64,000 nt of DNA from Microbacterium hominis NBRC 15708 (GCF_001592125.1 NZ_BCWI01000001.1:62001-126000); one strand, 5' to 3'; counted from the first letter of the stretch, positions 35,185 to 46,624 are shown. Numbers and translations are program-made. Notes: a model not told the origin generated them from the sequence alone.

Positions 35185-36108
35185 ATGCACAGGCCGCGCC
35201 GCGTACGGGTCGGGGACATCGCCCCCTGGGTCGTGACGGCGCTCGCGGTGGTCGGCGGCATCGCCGTCGCGACCGCCGTCGCGGTGGCGGGGACGGCCGG
35301 CGAGGACCCGCGCCCCACCGCGGACGCCGCTCCACCCGCGGCGACGGCGCCGGCCGGGACGGCGGCGGGCACAGCGGCGACGGATGCTCCCGCGGACGCC
35401 CCGGAGAACACGACCGCCTACGACATCGCCGCCCTGCCCCAGATCGACGTGTGGTCGGTGACGCCCGGCATCCCCGTCGACGATGCGCCCTTCGCGCCGA
35501 TGACCGGAGAGCTCGCGCGCCCCGTGACGGCGGCGCCGATCTTCGCCGATCCCGCCGGCGAGCCGCTGGGATACCTCCCGCGCGACGCCGCCTACGGCGG
35601 GACGACGGTGCCGGTCGTCGTCCGCCAGCAGCACTGGGTCAAGGTCCTGCTCGCGGGCCGGCAGGGCGTTCCACCGGACGGCAACCCCGCGCAGACGGTC
35701 GGCTGGCTGCGCGCCGCGGATGTCGAGCTCACGCCCGTGACCGCGTACGTGGAGGTGCACCTGGCGCAGCACACGATCGACATCGTCTCGGCATCCGGTG
35801 TCGAGCGGGTCGCCGACGACTTCGCGTGGGGTAAGCCGTCGACGCCCACGCCGGTGGGCCGCACGTTCGTGATGCTGACGCGCGTCGTGCCGGAGTTCGC
35901 GTACACCCAGGGCCATCCGCTCGTCTACCTGGGCGTGCAGTCGTCGTCGATGGCCGGATTCGACGGCGGCACGGTCGCGGTGACCGCGTTCCACTACTAC
36001 CGGGAGCGCTCGGGAGCGACGTCGTTCGGCTGCATCTATCTGGACGGGGCCGCGACCGATCGGCTCGCGCAGCTGCCGCCGGGAACACCCGTCATCGTCT
36101 CCCCGTAG
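35185..36108 (+). CDS. L,D-transpeptidase (YkuD family), membrane-anchored
   Basis: This is a 307-aa protein. An N-terminal transmembrane segment (WVVTALAVVGGIAVATAVAV) is followed by an Ala/Pro/Thr linker and a C-terminal YkuD domain. The active-site region reads HYYRERSGATSFGCIYLD with Cys283; most homologues have SHGCIR there, so the His is replaced by Phe in this one. The role is peptidoglycan cross-linking or protein anchoring. The ATG is 6 nt after a TACCCT box with no ribosome site, so the mRNA is probably leaderless. Confidence 0.82.
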   Translation: MHRPRRVRVGDIAPWVVTALAVVGGIAVATAVAVAGTAGEDPRPTADAAPPAATAPAGTAAGTAATDAPADAPENTTAYDIAALPQIDVWSVTPGIPVDDAPFAPMTGELARPVTAAPIFADPAGEPLGYLPRDAAYGGTTVPVVVRQQHWVKVLLAGRQGVPPDGNPAQTVGWLRAADVELTPVTAYVEVHLAQHTIDIVSASGVERVADDFAWGKPSTPTPVGRTFVMLTRVVPEFAYTQGHPLVYLGVQSSSMAGFDGGTVAVTAFHYYRERSGATSFGCIYLDGAATDRLAQLPPGTPVIVSP

Positions 36109-36196
36109 GATGCCTCGCGCGCGCTGCCGTGTGCGGGCCCGCCGGGTTGTGCACAGGCGGACGGAGACCCCGAGGCGAGGTCGCTACGATGACCGC

Positions 36197-36493
36197 GTGC
36201 GCTTCGACTTCGACGGTGAGATCTTCCGCTGGTCCGCCCGACGGGAGGACTGGTACTTCGTCGAGCTGCCCGCCGCCGTCAGCGCCGACATCCGCGAGCT
36301 CCCGCGTCCGCCGCGCGGATTCGGCGCCGTGCGCGTCGACGTGGTCATCGGCGGCTCGCAGTGGCGCACCTCCGTCTTCCCCGACGCGGAGCGCGGACGC
36401 TACGTGCTGCCGCTGAAGCGAGCGGTGCGTGAGGCGGAGGGCATCGACACCGCGGGCAGCGTGCGTGTCCGACTCGACGTGCTCCATGGCTGA
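36197..36493 (+). CDS. DUF1905 domain protein
   Basis: This is a 98-aa protein. FDFDGEIFRWSARREDWYFV at the start and GFGAVRVDVVIGGSQWRTSVFP in the middle are the DUF1905 beta-sheet signature. Function is unknown for the family. The GTG at 36197 is 6 nt after TACGAT with no ribosome site, so it is probably leaderless. The end overlaps the prepilin-type peptidase start by 8 nt. Confidence 0.8.
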   Translation: MRFDFDGEIFRWSARREDWYFVELPAAVSADIRELPRPPRGFGAVRVDVVIGGSQWRTSVFPDAERGRYVLPLKRAVREAEGIDTAGSVRVRLDVLHG

Positions 36494-36965
36494 CGCGGCC
36501 GTGGTCCTCGTCGCGGCGGCCTACCTCGGGGCGGCCGTCGTCGGCGTGGTCCTCGCCGTCGTCGACCTGCGCACGCATCGCCTGCCGAACGCCATCGTCC
36601 TTCCCGCGCTCGCCGTCACCGTCGCGCTGCTCGCGGCATCCTGCCTGCTCGGCGCGCCCTGGAGCGCGCTCCTGCGTGCGCTCACGGCCGGCGCCGTGCT
36701 GTTCGTGCTCTTCCTCCTCCTGCGGATGCTCGGCGGCGGGGCGATGGGCGGAGGCGACGTCAAGCTCGCCGCGCTGGTCGGCGTCCTCCTCGGCTGGGCC
36801 GGGTGGTCGGCGGTCGTGCTGGGCGTCCTCGCGGCCTTCCTGCTGGGCGGCGTCGTCGCCGTCGCGCTGCTGGTGACCCGCCGGGCGAGCCGATCGACGC
36901 GCATCCCCTTCGGGCCCTTCCTCGTCGCCGGAACCTGGATCGGGGTCCTCGCCGAAGGGGTGTGA
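36486..36965 (+). CDS. A24-family prepilin peptidase-like protein
   Basis: This is a 159-aa membrane protein with about five helices. The two catalytic aspartates of type IV prepilin peptidases are recognisable in VDLRTHRLPN and GGGDVKLAAL. The cytoplasmic N-methyltransferase domain of PilD-type enzymes is missing, as in actinobacterial and TadV/CpaA types. No pilin or tad genes are adjacent. It is co-translated with DUF1905 by overlap. Confidence 0.85.
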   Translation: MADAAVVLVAAAYLGAAVVGVVLAVVDLRTHRLPNAIVLPALAVTVALLAASCLLGAPWSALLRALTAGAVLFVLFLLLRMLGGGAMGGGDVKLAALVGVLLGWAGWSAVVLGVLAAFLLGGVVAVALLVTRRASRSTRIPFGPFLVAGTWIGVLAEGV

Positions 36966-37025
36966 CCCCGGCCGGTCGCTGTCAAGGCCCCGCGGCCGGC
37001 GGAGGTCGCCGCCTATCCTGGCGGG

Positions 37026-38030
37026 ATGGACATCTCCCGCGTCATCGCCCGCGCGCTGTCGCTGACGCCCGTCCGCGCGTTCCTGCGCTACGGCGAGCGG
37101 CGCGGCGCGATGCTGGCCGACAGCGTCACCTATCGGACGCTCTTCAGCGTCTTCGCGGCGGCGCTGCTGGGCTTCTCCGTCGCGGCCCTGTGGCTCTCCG
37201 GCGACCCGCAGGCGTGGCAGGCGCTCATCGCGGCGGTCGACCGGGCCATCCCCGGCCTCGTGGGCGAGAACGGCCTCATCAAGGTGGACGAGATCGACCT
37301 GTCGGTCGGCCTCTCGGTGGCCGGCGTGCTCTCCCTCATCGGTCTCGTGGGCGCGGCGATCGGTGCCATCGGGTCGCTGCGCACGGCGATGCGCGTCGTG
37401 TGCGACAAGCTCACCGATGACGTGCCCATCTGGATCGTGCTCCTCCGAAACGTCGGTCTCGCCGTGGCCGTCGGCGGCGCCCTGCTCGCCTCCGCGGTCG
37501 TCACGATGCTGGGGACCGCCGGCCTGGACGTCGTGGCGCAGTGGCTCGGTCTCACACGCGAGGACCCCGCCATCGCCTGGGGCACGCGGGTGCTCGCGAT
37601 CGTGGTGACCTTCGTGCTGGATGCCGCGGCGGTGGCGGTCCTTTTCCGCGTGCTCTCGGGTGTGCGCGCCCCCGCGAAGGCGCTCTGGACGGGCGCCCTT
37701 CTGGCCGCGGTGGGGCTCACGGTCCTCCAGCAGCTGTCCGGGCTGTTCGTCGGCGGCGCCGCGTCCAACCCGCTTCTCGCGTCCTTCGCGGCGCTGATCG
37801 CGCTGCTGCTGTGGATCAACCTCTCGGCGCAGGTGATCCTGATCGCCACGGCGTACATCTTCACGCTCGTCGAGGAAGGCGACGACCGCGTACGTGCGCG
37901 CCACGGCGCCGCGACGTTCGCTCAGCGACGCGTGCGCTCCGCGGAGAACGTCCTCGCTCTCGCGGCCGCCGAACTCGAGGAGGCCCGGCGGGCGGAGCAG
38001 AAGGAACGTGACGGCGCCGGGGCGTCCTGA
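37026..38030 (+). CDS. YihY/BrkB-family membrane protein
   Basis: This is a 334-aa protein. Six transmembrane segments start with SVTYRTLFSVFAAALLGFSVAAL and include the family's LLWINLSAQVILIATAYIF segment. The C-terminus is a charged, Ala/Glu-rich cytoplasmic tail. BrkB proteins are of uncertain function, with transport or membrane remodelling proposed. The ATG follows TATCCT by 6 nt, so it is probably leaderless. A hairpin after the gene separates it from glgP. Confidence 0.85.
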   Translation: MDISRVIARALSLTPVRAFLRYGERRGAMLADSVTYRTLFSVFAAALLGFSVAALWLSGDPQAWQALIAAVDRAIPGLVGENGLIKVDEIDLSVGLSVAGVLSLIGLVGAAIGAIGSLRTAMRVVCDKLTDDVPIWIVLLRNVGLAVAVGGALLASAVVTMLGTAGLDVVAQWLGLTREDPAIAWGTRVLAIVVTFVLDAAAVAVLFRVLSGVRAPAKALWTGALLAAVGLTVLQQLSGLFVGGAASNPLLASFAALIALLLWINLSAQVILIATAYIFTLVEEGDDRVRARHGAATFAQRRVRSAENVLALAAAELEEARRAEQKERDGAGAS

Positions 38031-38069
38031 CGGTCGCGTGTAACGGCCAGGTAAGAGCCGCGTGAAAAG

Positions 38070-38098
38070 ACCCCCGCCGATGTGCATCGGGCGGGGGT
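38070..38098 (+). terminator. Terminator between the BrkB gene and glgP
   Basis: ACCCCCGCCGATG pairs with CATCGGGCGGGGGT with one bulged G. It lies just upstream of the glgP promoter box. Confidence 0.65.
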
Positions 38099-38117
38099 GC
38101 ACGTTAGCGTGTGAACT

Positions 38118-40640
<2,523 letters not shown>

Positions 40641-40650
40641 CGCGGGCGCG

Positions 40651-40730
40651 TCTCGACTCGCTGCGCTCGCTCGACGACCGGCCCGCTCCGCGTCCCGGTC
40701 GTTGAGCAGGAGCGCAGCGAGTCGAAACGC
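40651..40730. repeat. Inverted REP-like pair after glgP
   Basis: CTCGACTCGCTGCGCTCGC followed by TCGACGACCGG faces its complement, beginning CCGGTCGTTGAGC and ending GTCGAAACGC, across a short GC-rich loop. It can fold into a long hairpin that may also act as the glgP terminator. Confidence 0.7.
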
Positions 40731-41331
40731 GCCGCCGCGCGCCTTGCCTGCCCGCAACTGCAAGGCGCGCTGACCGACACGCCGTGTGCGCGGGGGGATG
40801 CGGCGGCGTGTCGCGCGGCATCCCTTGCATTTCGGCTCGCGACGGGGCCACGGCACACAGCCGCGGCCACGCGCCGCGCCGCGCCCCGCCCCGCGTCCCG
40901 GTCGTTGAGCGAGGAGCGCAGCGACGAGTCGAAACGCCCCGCCGCGCTGCGCGCGCCCCGCCCGTCCTCAACTGCAAGGCGCGCTGACCGACACGCCGCC
41001 TCCGCGATGGTTGCGGCGGCGTGTCGCCCGGCATCCCTTGCATTTCGGCTCGCGGCCGGGCCGCGGCACACAGCCGCGGCCACGCCCCCGCCCCCGCCCC
41101 GGTCGTTGAGCGAGGAGCGCAGCGACGCGTCGAAACGCCCCGCCCTGTCCGCAACTGCAAGGCGGGCTGCCCGGCACGCCGTGTCCGCGGGGGATGCGGC
41201 GGCGTGTCGCGCGGCATCCCTTGCATTTCGGCTCGCGGCCGTGCCACGGCAAACAGCCGCGGCCGTTCCGCGCCGCGCCACACCCCCCGCCCCGGTCGTT
41301 GAGCGAGGAGCGCAGCGACGAGTCGAAACGC
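40697..41331 (+). repeat. Tandem array of about 200-bp structured repeats
   Basis: Four copies of a 34-38 bp element starting GGTCGTTGAGC and ending GTCGAAACGC sit at 40697, 40900, 41101 and 41294, spaced 203, 201 and 193 bp. Between them are three copies of a nested inverted repeat (40759-40829, 40973-41042, 41156-41225) in which TGCAAGG pairs with CCTTGCA and, in copy 1, GACACGCCG pairs with CGGCGTGTC. No coding frame is plausible here. The 695 bp between glgP and the amidotransferase gene contain nothing else that I can see. Confidence 0.85.
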
Positions 41332-41335
41332 GGTG

Positions 41336-42067
41336 TCAGCGGGCGTAGCGCTCGACGAACGCGCGCAGGAGGGCGCCCGTGTGCACGACGGGCAGCCGCC
41401 GCACGGCCGCGAGCGTGAGGTCGAGCTCGCCGGGGCCGAAGTAGCCGTAGTCCGCGTAGGCGCGGATGCGTGTCGAGATGCCCTCGACGTCGCATTCCGG
41501 GTGGAACTGGGTGGCGTACACGTTCCGGCCCACCCGGAACATCTGCACGGGGCACGCCTCGCCGCGCACGAGCAGGGTGGCCGACTCCGGCAGTCGCGAG
41601 ATCGCCTCCTTGTGCCCGACGAACGCGGTGAACCCGTCGGGCAGCGTCGCCAGCAGCGGGTCGTCGCGCCCGGCATCCGTCTTCTCCACCTCGATCACGC
41701 TGATCGGCTCACGGTAGGTGCCGTCGATCACCGCCCCCTGGTGCGCGCCGACCGTGCCCACGCCGTAGCAGGCGCCGAAGAACGGGAAGTCGCGGGCCAC
41801 GACCTCGTCGAGGAGCCCCGCGATCTCCGCTTCGACCCGCCGCTGCACGGCGGACTTCTTCTCGATCGGGTCGGAGGCGTTGAAGGGGCCGCCGCCGACG
41901 AAGACGCCCGAATACTCGTCCAGATCGACCTCGCCGAGGGGCCCCGCCTCCATCCGCACCCGCACCAGCTCGTTCGCCGACAGGCCCGTGAAGCGGAGGA
42001 AGAGGGCGTACTCCTCGTCGGCGGGCAGATCCTCCGCCCGCGTCGCCAGCAGCAGGAACGGCTTCAT
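41336..42067 (-). CDS. Class I glutamine amidotransferase-like protein
   Basis: This is a 243-aa protein with an intact triad: Cys100 in FGACYGVGTV, then His189 and Glu191 in QFHPECD. The oxyanion loop GVFVGGGPFN is near 54-63. Stand-alone proteins of this type hydrolyse glutamine or gamma-glutamyl compounds; the partner is unknown. Its ATG overlaps the stop of the LysR gene by 4 nt, so both are one unit transcribed away from mmsBA. Confidence 0.87.
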   Translation of the reverse strand: MKPFLLLATRAEDLPADEEYALFLRFTGLSANELVRVRMEAGPLGEVDLDEYSGVFVGGGPFNASDPIEKKSAVQRRVEAEIAGLLDEVVARDFPFFGACYGVGTVGAHQGAVIDGTYREPISVIEVEKTDAGRDDPLLATLPDGFTAFVGHKEAISRLPESATLLVRGEACPVQMFRVGRNVYATQFHPECDVEGISTRIRAYADYGYFGPGELDLTLAAVRRLPVVHTGALLRAFVERYAR

Positions 42068-42954
42068 CGCCGGCCCTGCTCGATGTAGGCCGTGATCGCC
42101 GCGAGCGTCGCCGCGACGGCGGGGTTGCGCGGGCCCTCGTCGCGCGCCACGGCCCAGTACGCGAGCGGGTGCGCGTAGGCGCCGTCGAGCACGCGCACGA
42201 GGCGCGGGTCCGCATCGCCGAGGAAGTCGGGCAGGATGCCGACGCCCGCCCCGGCCGCGGTCGCCTCGACATGCGCGAAGACGCTTGTCGAGCGCACCGA
42301 CGCGGGGGAGTCGGGCAGCTCCTGGAGGGCGCGATCGAGCTCATCGACCTGCAGCGAGCTCTCCACGTAGTACACGAGCGGGTGGGCGGAGAGGTCGGCG
42401 ACGGCGGCGGGGGTGCCCTGGGCGGCGAGGTAGTCGGGGGCGGCGTACAGACGCAACGCGTAGGAGCACACCGGCGTCGCGTACGCGCGCAGCACCTGCG
42501 GCCGGCCGACGACGATCTCCAGGTCGACGCCGGAACGGTTCTGGCGCACGCGCTGCGTCGCCGACAGCAGCTCCACCGCCAGCTGGGGGTGCTCGCGTCG
42601 GAGCGCGGTCATCGCGGGCGCCAGGAACACCGACGTGAAGGCGTCGGGGGCGGAGATGCGCACCATGCCGTGCACGGCGTCGGCGTCGTCGCCGTCGACG
42701 AGCTCCCGCAGCGAGGCCTCGATGCGCTCGGCGATGGTCACCGCGCGGTGACCGAGGTCGGTGACCTCCCATCCGCCCACCGTCCGCACGAGCACGCGCC
42801 CGCCCATCGCGCTCTCCAGCGCCGCGATCCTGCGGGAGACGGTCGAGTGGTTGACGCCGAGCACCTCGGCGGCGGCGGTGTAGCGGCCGAGGCGCGCGAC
42901 CGAGAGGAAGGTCATCAGCGCATCCAGGGGCGGGTCGGGGGGAGCGAGGGGCAT
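42064..42954 (-). CDS. LysR-family regulator
   Basis: This 296-aa regulator has an N-terminal winged HTH (LDALMTFLSVARLGRYTAAAEVLGVNHSTVSRRI, residues about 9-42) and a C-terminal effector-binding domain (MVRISAPDAFTSVFLAPAMT onward). The ATG at 42954 fits the family start. It diverges from mmsB across a 157-nt region with repeated GTGTGCA half-sites, the usual LysR layout, so it probably controls valine/hydroxyisobutyrate catabolism and its own operon. Confidence 0.9.
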   Translation of the reverse strand: MPLAPPDPPLDALMTFLSVARLGRYTAAAEVLGVNHSTVSRRIAALESAMGGRVLVRTVGGWEVTDLGHRAVTIAERIEASLRELVDGDDADAVHGMVRISAPDAFTSVFLAPAMTALRREHPQLAVELLSATQRVRQNRSGVDLEIVVGRPQVLRAYATPVCSYALRLYAAPDYLAAQGTPAAVADLSAHPLVYYVESSLQVDELDRALQELPDSPASVRSTSVFAHVEATAAGAGVGILPDFLGDADPRLVRVLDGAYAHPLAYWAVARDEGPRNPAVAATLAAITAYIEQGRR

Positions 42955-42962
42955 GCCGACGA

Positions 42963-42980
42963 GTGTGCACCAATGCACAC
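42963..42980. promoter_or_regulatory. Probable LysR binding site
   Basis: GTGTGCA and TGCACAC are perfect 7-bp arms around CCAA, 9 nt before the LysR start. A further GTGTGCA half-site is at 43005-43011, towards mmsB. Confidence 0.6.
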
Positions 42981-43111
42981 CAGTGGTGCAAGTTTGCCGC
43001 CGACGTGTGCATTGATCGATGACTCGTGGCTGCCTACGCTGGCGGTGGCGGCCCTCGAGGACGACGGCCGCCGCCCGCGACGATGACCGTCGCCGGTCGA
43101 AGGGAGCTGTC

Positions 43112-44050
43112 ATGTCCACGATCGCCTTCATCGGACTCGGCCATATGGGCGCCCCCATGTCGGCCCACCTGGTCGCCGCGGGTCACACCGTGCGCGGCGT
43201 CGATCTCAACCCCGCGGCCGCGGCGTCCGCCGCCGGGCGCGGGGTGCAGATCGTCGCGTCCGTGGCCGCGGCGCTCGACGGCGCGGATGCCGTGATCACG
43301 TCCCTCCCCAAGCCGGAGCACGTCCGTGCCGTGTACGGGGGAGCCGACGGCATCCTCGCGCACGCGGCGGCATCCACTCTTCTGCTGGACACCTCCACGG
43401 TCGATGTGGAGACCTCCCGCTGGTGTCACCGCGAAGCTGCGGACCGCGGTCTCGCTTTCGTGGACGCGCCGATCTCCGGCGGCACCGCGGGAGCCGAGGC
43501 GCACACGCTGACCTTCATGCTCGGGGGCGACGCCGCCGACGTGGAGCGGGCCCGGGGGATCGTGGCGCCGATGGCCGGCAACGTCATCGCCTGCGGCGAG
43601 GCCGGTGCGGGCATCGCCGCGAAGCTCGTGAACAACATGATGCTCTTCATCTCGGTCATGGCGGTGTCGGAGGGTTCTCAGCTCGCCGAGCAGCTGGGGC
43701 TCGACCCGCAGGTGTTCTGGGACGTCGCCCGCGTCTCGTCCGCCGACTCGTGGGCGCTGCGCACCTGGTACCCGGTGCCGGGCATCGTGGAGAAGGCGGC
43801 CGCGAACAAGAACTTCGACGCCACGTTCTCGGTCGACCTCGCCCGCAAGGACTGCGGCCTGGCCGTGCAGGCCGGCGACGACACCGGCGTGCACCTGCCG
43901 GCGGCGCGTCTCGCGCTGAGCCAGCTCGACGAGCTCATCGCCGAAGGACTCGGAGGCAAGGACTGCACGCTCGTCGCGCGCTTCGCCTCGCCGGACGGCA
44001 CCCTCCGCGGCTACGACCCGGCGCGCGACGGCGCGGCCGCCGTGGCCTGA
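43112..44050 (+). CDS. mmsB: 3-hydroxyisobutyrate dehydrogenase
   Basis: This is a 312-aa enzyme. GFIGLGHMGAPM-type Rossmann motif at the start (FIGLGHMGAPMSAHL), DAPISGGTAGAEAHTLTFM substrate motif and AAKLVNNMMLF with the catalytic Lys are all present. It oxidises 3-hydroxyisobutyrate to methylmalonate semialdehyde in valine breakdown, which the product of the next gene then converts. The ribosome site GGGAG precedes the ATG. Confidence 0.93.
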   Translation: MSTIAFIGLGHMGAPMSAHLVAAGHTVRGVDLNPAAAASAAGRGVQIVASVAAALDGADAVITSLPKPEHVRAVYGGADGILAHAAASTLLLDTSTVDVETSRWCHREAADRGLAFVDAPISGGTAGAEAHTLTFMLGGDAADVERARGIVAPMAGNVIACGEAGAGIAAKLVNNMMLFISVMAVSEGSQLAEQLGLDPQVFWDVARVSSADSWALRTWYPVPGIVEKAAANKNFDATFSVDLARKDCGLAVQAGDDTGVHLPAARLALSQLDELIAEGLGGKDCTLVARFASPDGTLRGYDPARDGAAAVA

Positions 44051-44091
44051 CCCCCGTACCTGCCCGCCACCGATCCCGAGAGAGCATCCTC

Positions 44092-45624
44092 ATGAGCATC
44101 GCCTCCACCGCCTCGTCCACCGCCTCGTCCACCGCCGGGACTCTCACCGCCATCCCGCACGTCGTCGGCGGCGCGCGCGTCACCGGCGACGGTCGGACCG
44201 GTCCCGTCTTCAACCCCGCCACCGGCCGGCAGACCGGAGAGGTCGCCCTGGCCTCGGCCGCCTTCGTGCACGAAGCGGCGCGCGTCGCCGCGGCCGCGCA
44301 GCGCGGATGGCGCGACACCGGTCTCGGCAAGCGCCAGCAGGTGATGTTCCGCCTCCGCGAGATCGTCGCGGCACGCGCCGAAGAGCTGGCGCGCCTCATC
44401 ACCGCCGAGCACGGCAAGACGGTCGACGACGCGCTCGGCGAGGTCGCGCGCGGACTCGAGAACGTCGAGTTCTGCACGAGCCTCATGCATCACCTCAAGG
44501 GCGACTACTCCGAACAGGTCGCCTCCGGCGTCGACGTCCATCAGGTGCGCCAGCCCGTCGGGGTCGTCGCGTGCATCACGCCGTTCAACTTCCCGGCGAT
44601 GGTTCCGCTGTGGATGGTGACGACGGCGATCGCCGCCGGCAACGCGGTCATCCTCAAGCCCAGCGAGCGCGACCCCTCGGCCGCCGTCTGGCTGGCCGAC
44701 GCGTTCGCGGAAGCCGGTCTTCCCGCCGGCATCCTCAACGTCGTCCACGGCGACAAGGAAGCCGTGGACGCCATCCTGGACGATCCGATCGTGCGCGCCG
44801 TGTCGTTCGTCGGCTCGACGCCGATCGCGAAGTACATCTACGCGCGGGCCGCCGAGAACGGCAAGCGCGTGCAGGCGCTCGGCGGGGCGAAGAACCACAT
44901 GATCGTCATGCCGGATGCCGACCTCGACGCCGCCGCGGATGCCGCGGTGTCCGCCGCCTACGGCTCGGCGGGGGAGCGTTGCATGGCGGTCTCGGTCGTC
45001 GTGGCGGTCGGCGACGTCGCCGACCCGCTGATCGCGAAGGTCGCCGAGCGCATCGGCGGACTCGTCGTCGGCGACGGCACCGACCCCGACAGCGACATGG
45101 GGCCGCTGATCACGCGCGACGCCCTCGACCGCGTGAGCGGGTTCGTGGCGGGCGCCGCCGGCGAGGGCGCGCGCGTCGTGGTCGACGGCCGCGACCTCTC
45201 CGTCGACGCGGACGGGTTCTTCATCGGCCCCTCGCTCGTCGACGGCGTCACGCCCGGGATGCGCGTCTACGACGAGGAGATCTTCGGCCCGGTGCTGTCG
45301 GTGGTTCGCGTCGCGAGCTACGACGAGGCGGTCGCCCTGGTCAACGGCAACCGCTACGCGAACGGCACGGCGGTGTTCACCCGCGACGGCAAGACGGCGC
45401 GACAGTTCGAGTACGACATCGAGGTGGGCATGGTCGGGGTGAACGTCCCGATCCCGGTCCCGATCGGCGCCTTCTCGTTCGGCGGCTGGAAGGATTCGCT
45501 CTTCGGCGACACGCACATGTACGGGCCGGAGGCGTTCAACTTCTACACGCGTCGCAAGGTCGTCACCACGCGCTGGCCCGACCCGAGCGAGAGCCAGATC
45601 AGCCTCGGCTTCCCGACGCACTGA
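44092..45624 (+). CDS. mmsA: CoA-acylating methylmalonate-semialdehyde dehydrogenase
   Basis: This 510-aa aldehyde dehydrogenase has the motif GSAGERCMAVS carrying the catalytic Cys and the CITPFNFPAMVPLWM region characteristic of MmsA. It converts methylmalonate semialdehyde to propionyl-CoA (and malonate semialdehyde to acetyl-CoA). The gene starts 41 nt after mmsB. The first 15 residues are a Ser/Thr/Ala low-complexity stretch. It is likely co-transcribed with mmsB under the LysR site. Confidence 0.95.
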   Translation: MSIASTASSTASSTAGTLTAIPHVVGGARVTGDGRTGPVFNPATGRQTGEVALASAAFVHEAARVAAAAQRGWRDTGLGKRQQVMFRLREIVAARAEELARLITAEHGKTVDDALGEVARGLENVEFCTSLMHHLKGDYSEQVASGVDVHQVRQPVGVVACITPFNFPAMVPLWMVTTAIAAGNAVILKPSERDPSAAVWLADAFAEAGLPAGILNVVHGDKEAVDAILDDPIVRAVSFVGSTPIAKYIYARAAENGKRVQALGGAKNHMIVMPDADLDAAADAAVSAAYGSAGERCMAVSVVVAVGDVADPLIAKVAERIGGLVVGDGTDPDSDMGPLITRDALDRVSGFVAGAAGEGARVVVDGRDLSVDADGFFIGPSLVDGVTPGMRVYDEEIFGPVLSVVRVASYDEAVALVNGNRYANGTAVFTRDGKTARQFEYDIEVGMVGVNVPIPVPIGAFSFGGWKDSLFGDTHMYGPEAFNFYTRRKVVTTRWPDPSESQISLGFPTH

Positions 45625-45678
45625 GCCCCCGGCGATAGGCTGGGAGTCCACATTCCGCTTCATCGTCGGAGGTACACC

Positions 45679-45906
45679 ATGGCGATCGCACGACTGCACG
45701 GAGGCCCGCTCGACGGGCAGGTCCTTCCCCTGGACGACGAGAGCCAGGACCGCCTGATCATGCCCTACAGCGAGACCCAGATCGTCTACGAGCGCGCCGG
45801 GGCCGCGGAGAACACGGGCGAGGGCGACGGCCCGACGTCGGCCGACTTCCACTTCGTCGAGGCCGAGGACGACATCGATCCCGACCCCGACGGCCGGGAC
45901 GAGTGA
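45679..45906 (+). CDS. Small acidic conserved hypothetical protein
   Basis: This is a 75-aa protein beginning with HGGPLDGQVLPLDDESQDRL and ending with a run of Asp/Glu. CGGAGG precedes the ATG and a TAGGCT box lies at about 45636. It is coupled to the CYTH gene by a 4-nt overlap. No function is known to me. Confidence 0.75.
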   Translation: MAIARLHGGPLDGQVLPLDDESQDRLIMPYSETQIVYERAGAAENTGEGDGPTSADFHFVEAEDDIDPDPDGRDE

Positions 45907-46538
45907 GCACGGAGCCCTCCCGCTCGCTCGAGATCGAGCTCACCTTCGACGTCCACGGCGACACCCCACTGCCCGACCTGTCGGGTCTGCCGGGTGTCGC
46001 CGTCGTCGACGGTCCGGATCGGCGCGAGCTCGACGCCCGCTACCTCGACGTCGACGGCTACGCGCTCGGTCGCGCCGGCTATGCCGTCCGTCGCCGCACG
46101 GGAGGTCCCGACGCCGGCTGGCACATCAAGGGACCGAAGGGGGCCGACGGCGGCCGCATCGAGACGCACTGGCCGCTGGACGGCGCCGGCCTCGACGACA
46201 TCGCGGTTCCGGATGCCGTGGCATCCGCCGTCGCACACCTCGTCCCGGGGGCTCTCGCGCCCATCGCGCGGATCCGCAACGACCGCCACGCCTATCTGCT
46301 GCGCGACGCCGACGGCGGCGTCGTCGCCGAGTTCGTCGACGACCACGTGATCGCCACCGATGAGCGCCGGCGCGTGGAGACCACGTGGCGCGAATGGGAG
46401 TTCGAGCTCGGCCCCGCGGCGCCGACGGCACCCGCCGCCCGCGCCGCCCTGCTCGCTGCTGCCGCCGCCGCGGTCACCGCCGCGGGCGGCCGCCCCGCGG
46501 CATCCGACTCGAAACTCGCCCGCGCGCTGGGTCTCTGA
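45903..46538 (+). CDS. CYTH domain protein
   Basis: This is a 211-aa protein. The strand pattern of the CYTH tunnel is clear (LEIELTF; RELDARYLDVDGYALGRAGYAVRRR; WHIKGPKG; WREWEFEL). CYTH proteins bind triphosphates and hydrolyse or cyclise them with divalent metals. The canonical ExExK start reads E-I-E-L-T, so the Lys is replaced by Thr, which may alter catalysis. No CHAD domain follows. It starts at a GTG overlapping the preceding small gene. Confidence 0.8.
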   Translation: MSTEPSRSLEIELTFDVHGDTPLPDLSGLPGVAVVDGPDRRELDARYLDVDGYALGRAGYAVRRRTGGPDAGWHIKGPKGADGGRIETHWPLDGAGLDDIAVPDAVASAVAHLVPGALAPIARIRNDRHAYLLRDADGGVVAEFVDDHVIATDERRRVETTWREWEFELGPAAPTAPAARAALLAAAAAAVTAAGGRPAASDSKLARALGL

Positions 46539-46624
46539 CGCGCCTTCGTCCGTCCCGTGTGGGCGGTATCGCGCCGCGATCGCGACATCGCGGGACGGAC
46601 GAACGCGCACGGATGCCGGAAACC

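Noticed and set aside
32280..35411. Long minus-strand open frame opposite adhE
   Set aside because: The composition is that of an antisense shadow and adhE on the plus strand is unmistakable.
40697..41331. Possible CRISPR array
   Set aside because: The units are about 200 bp, nearly identical throughout and without unique spacers; no cas genes are near.
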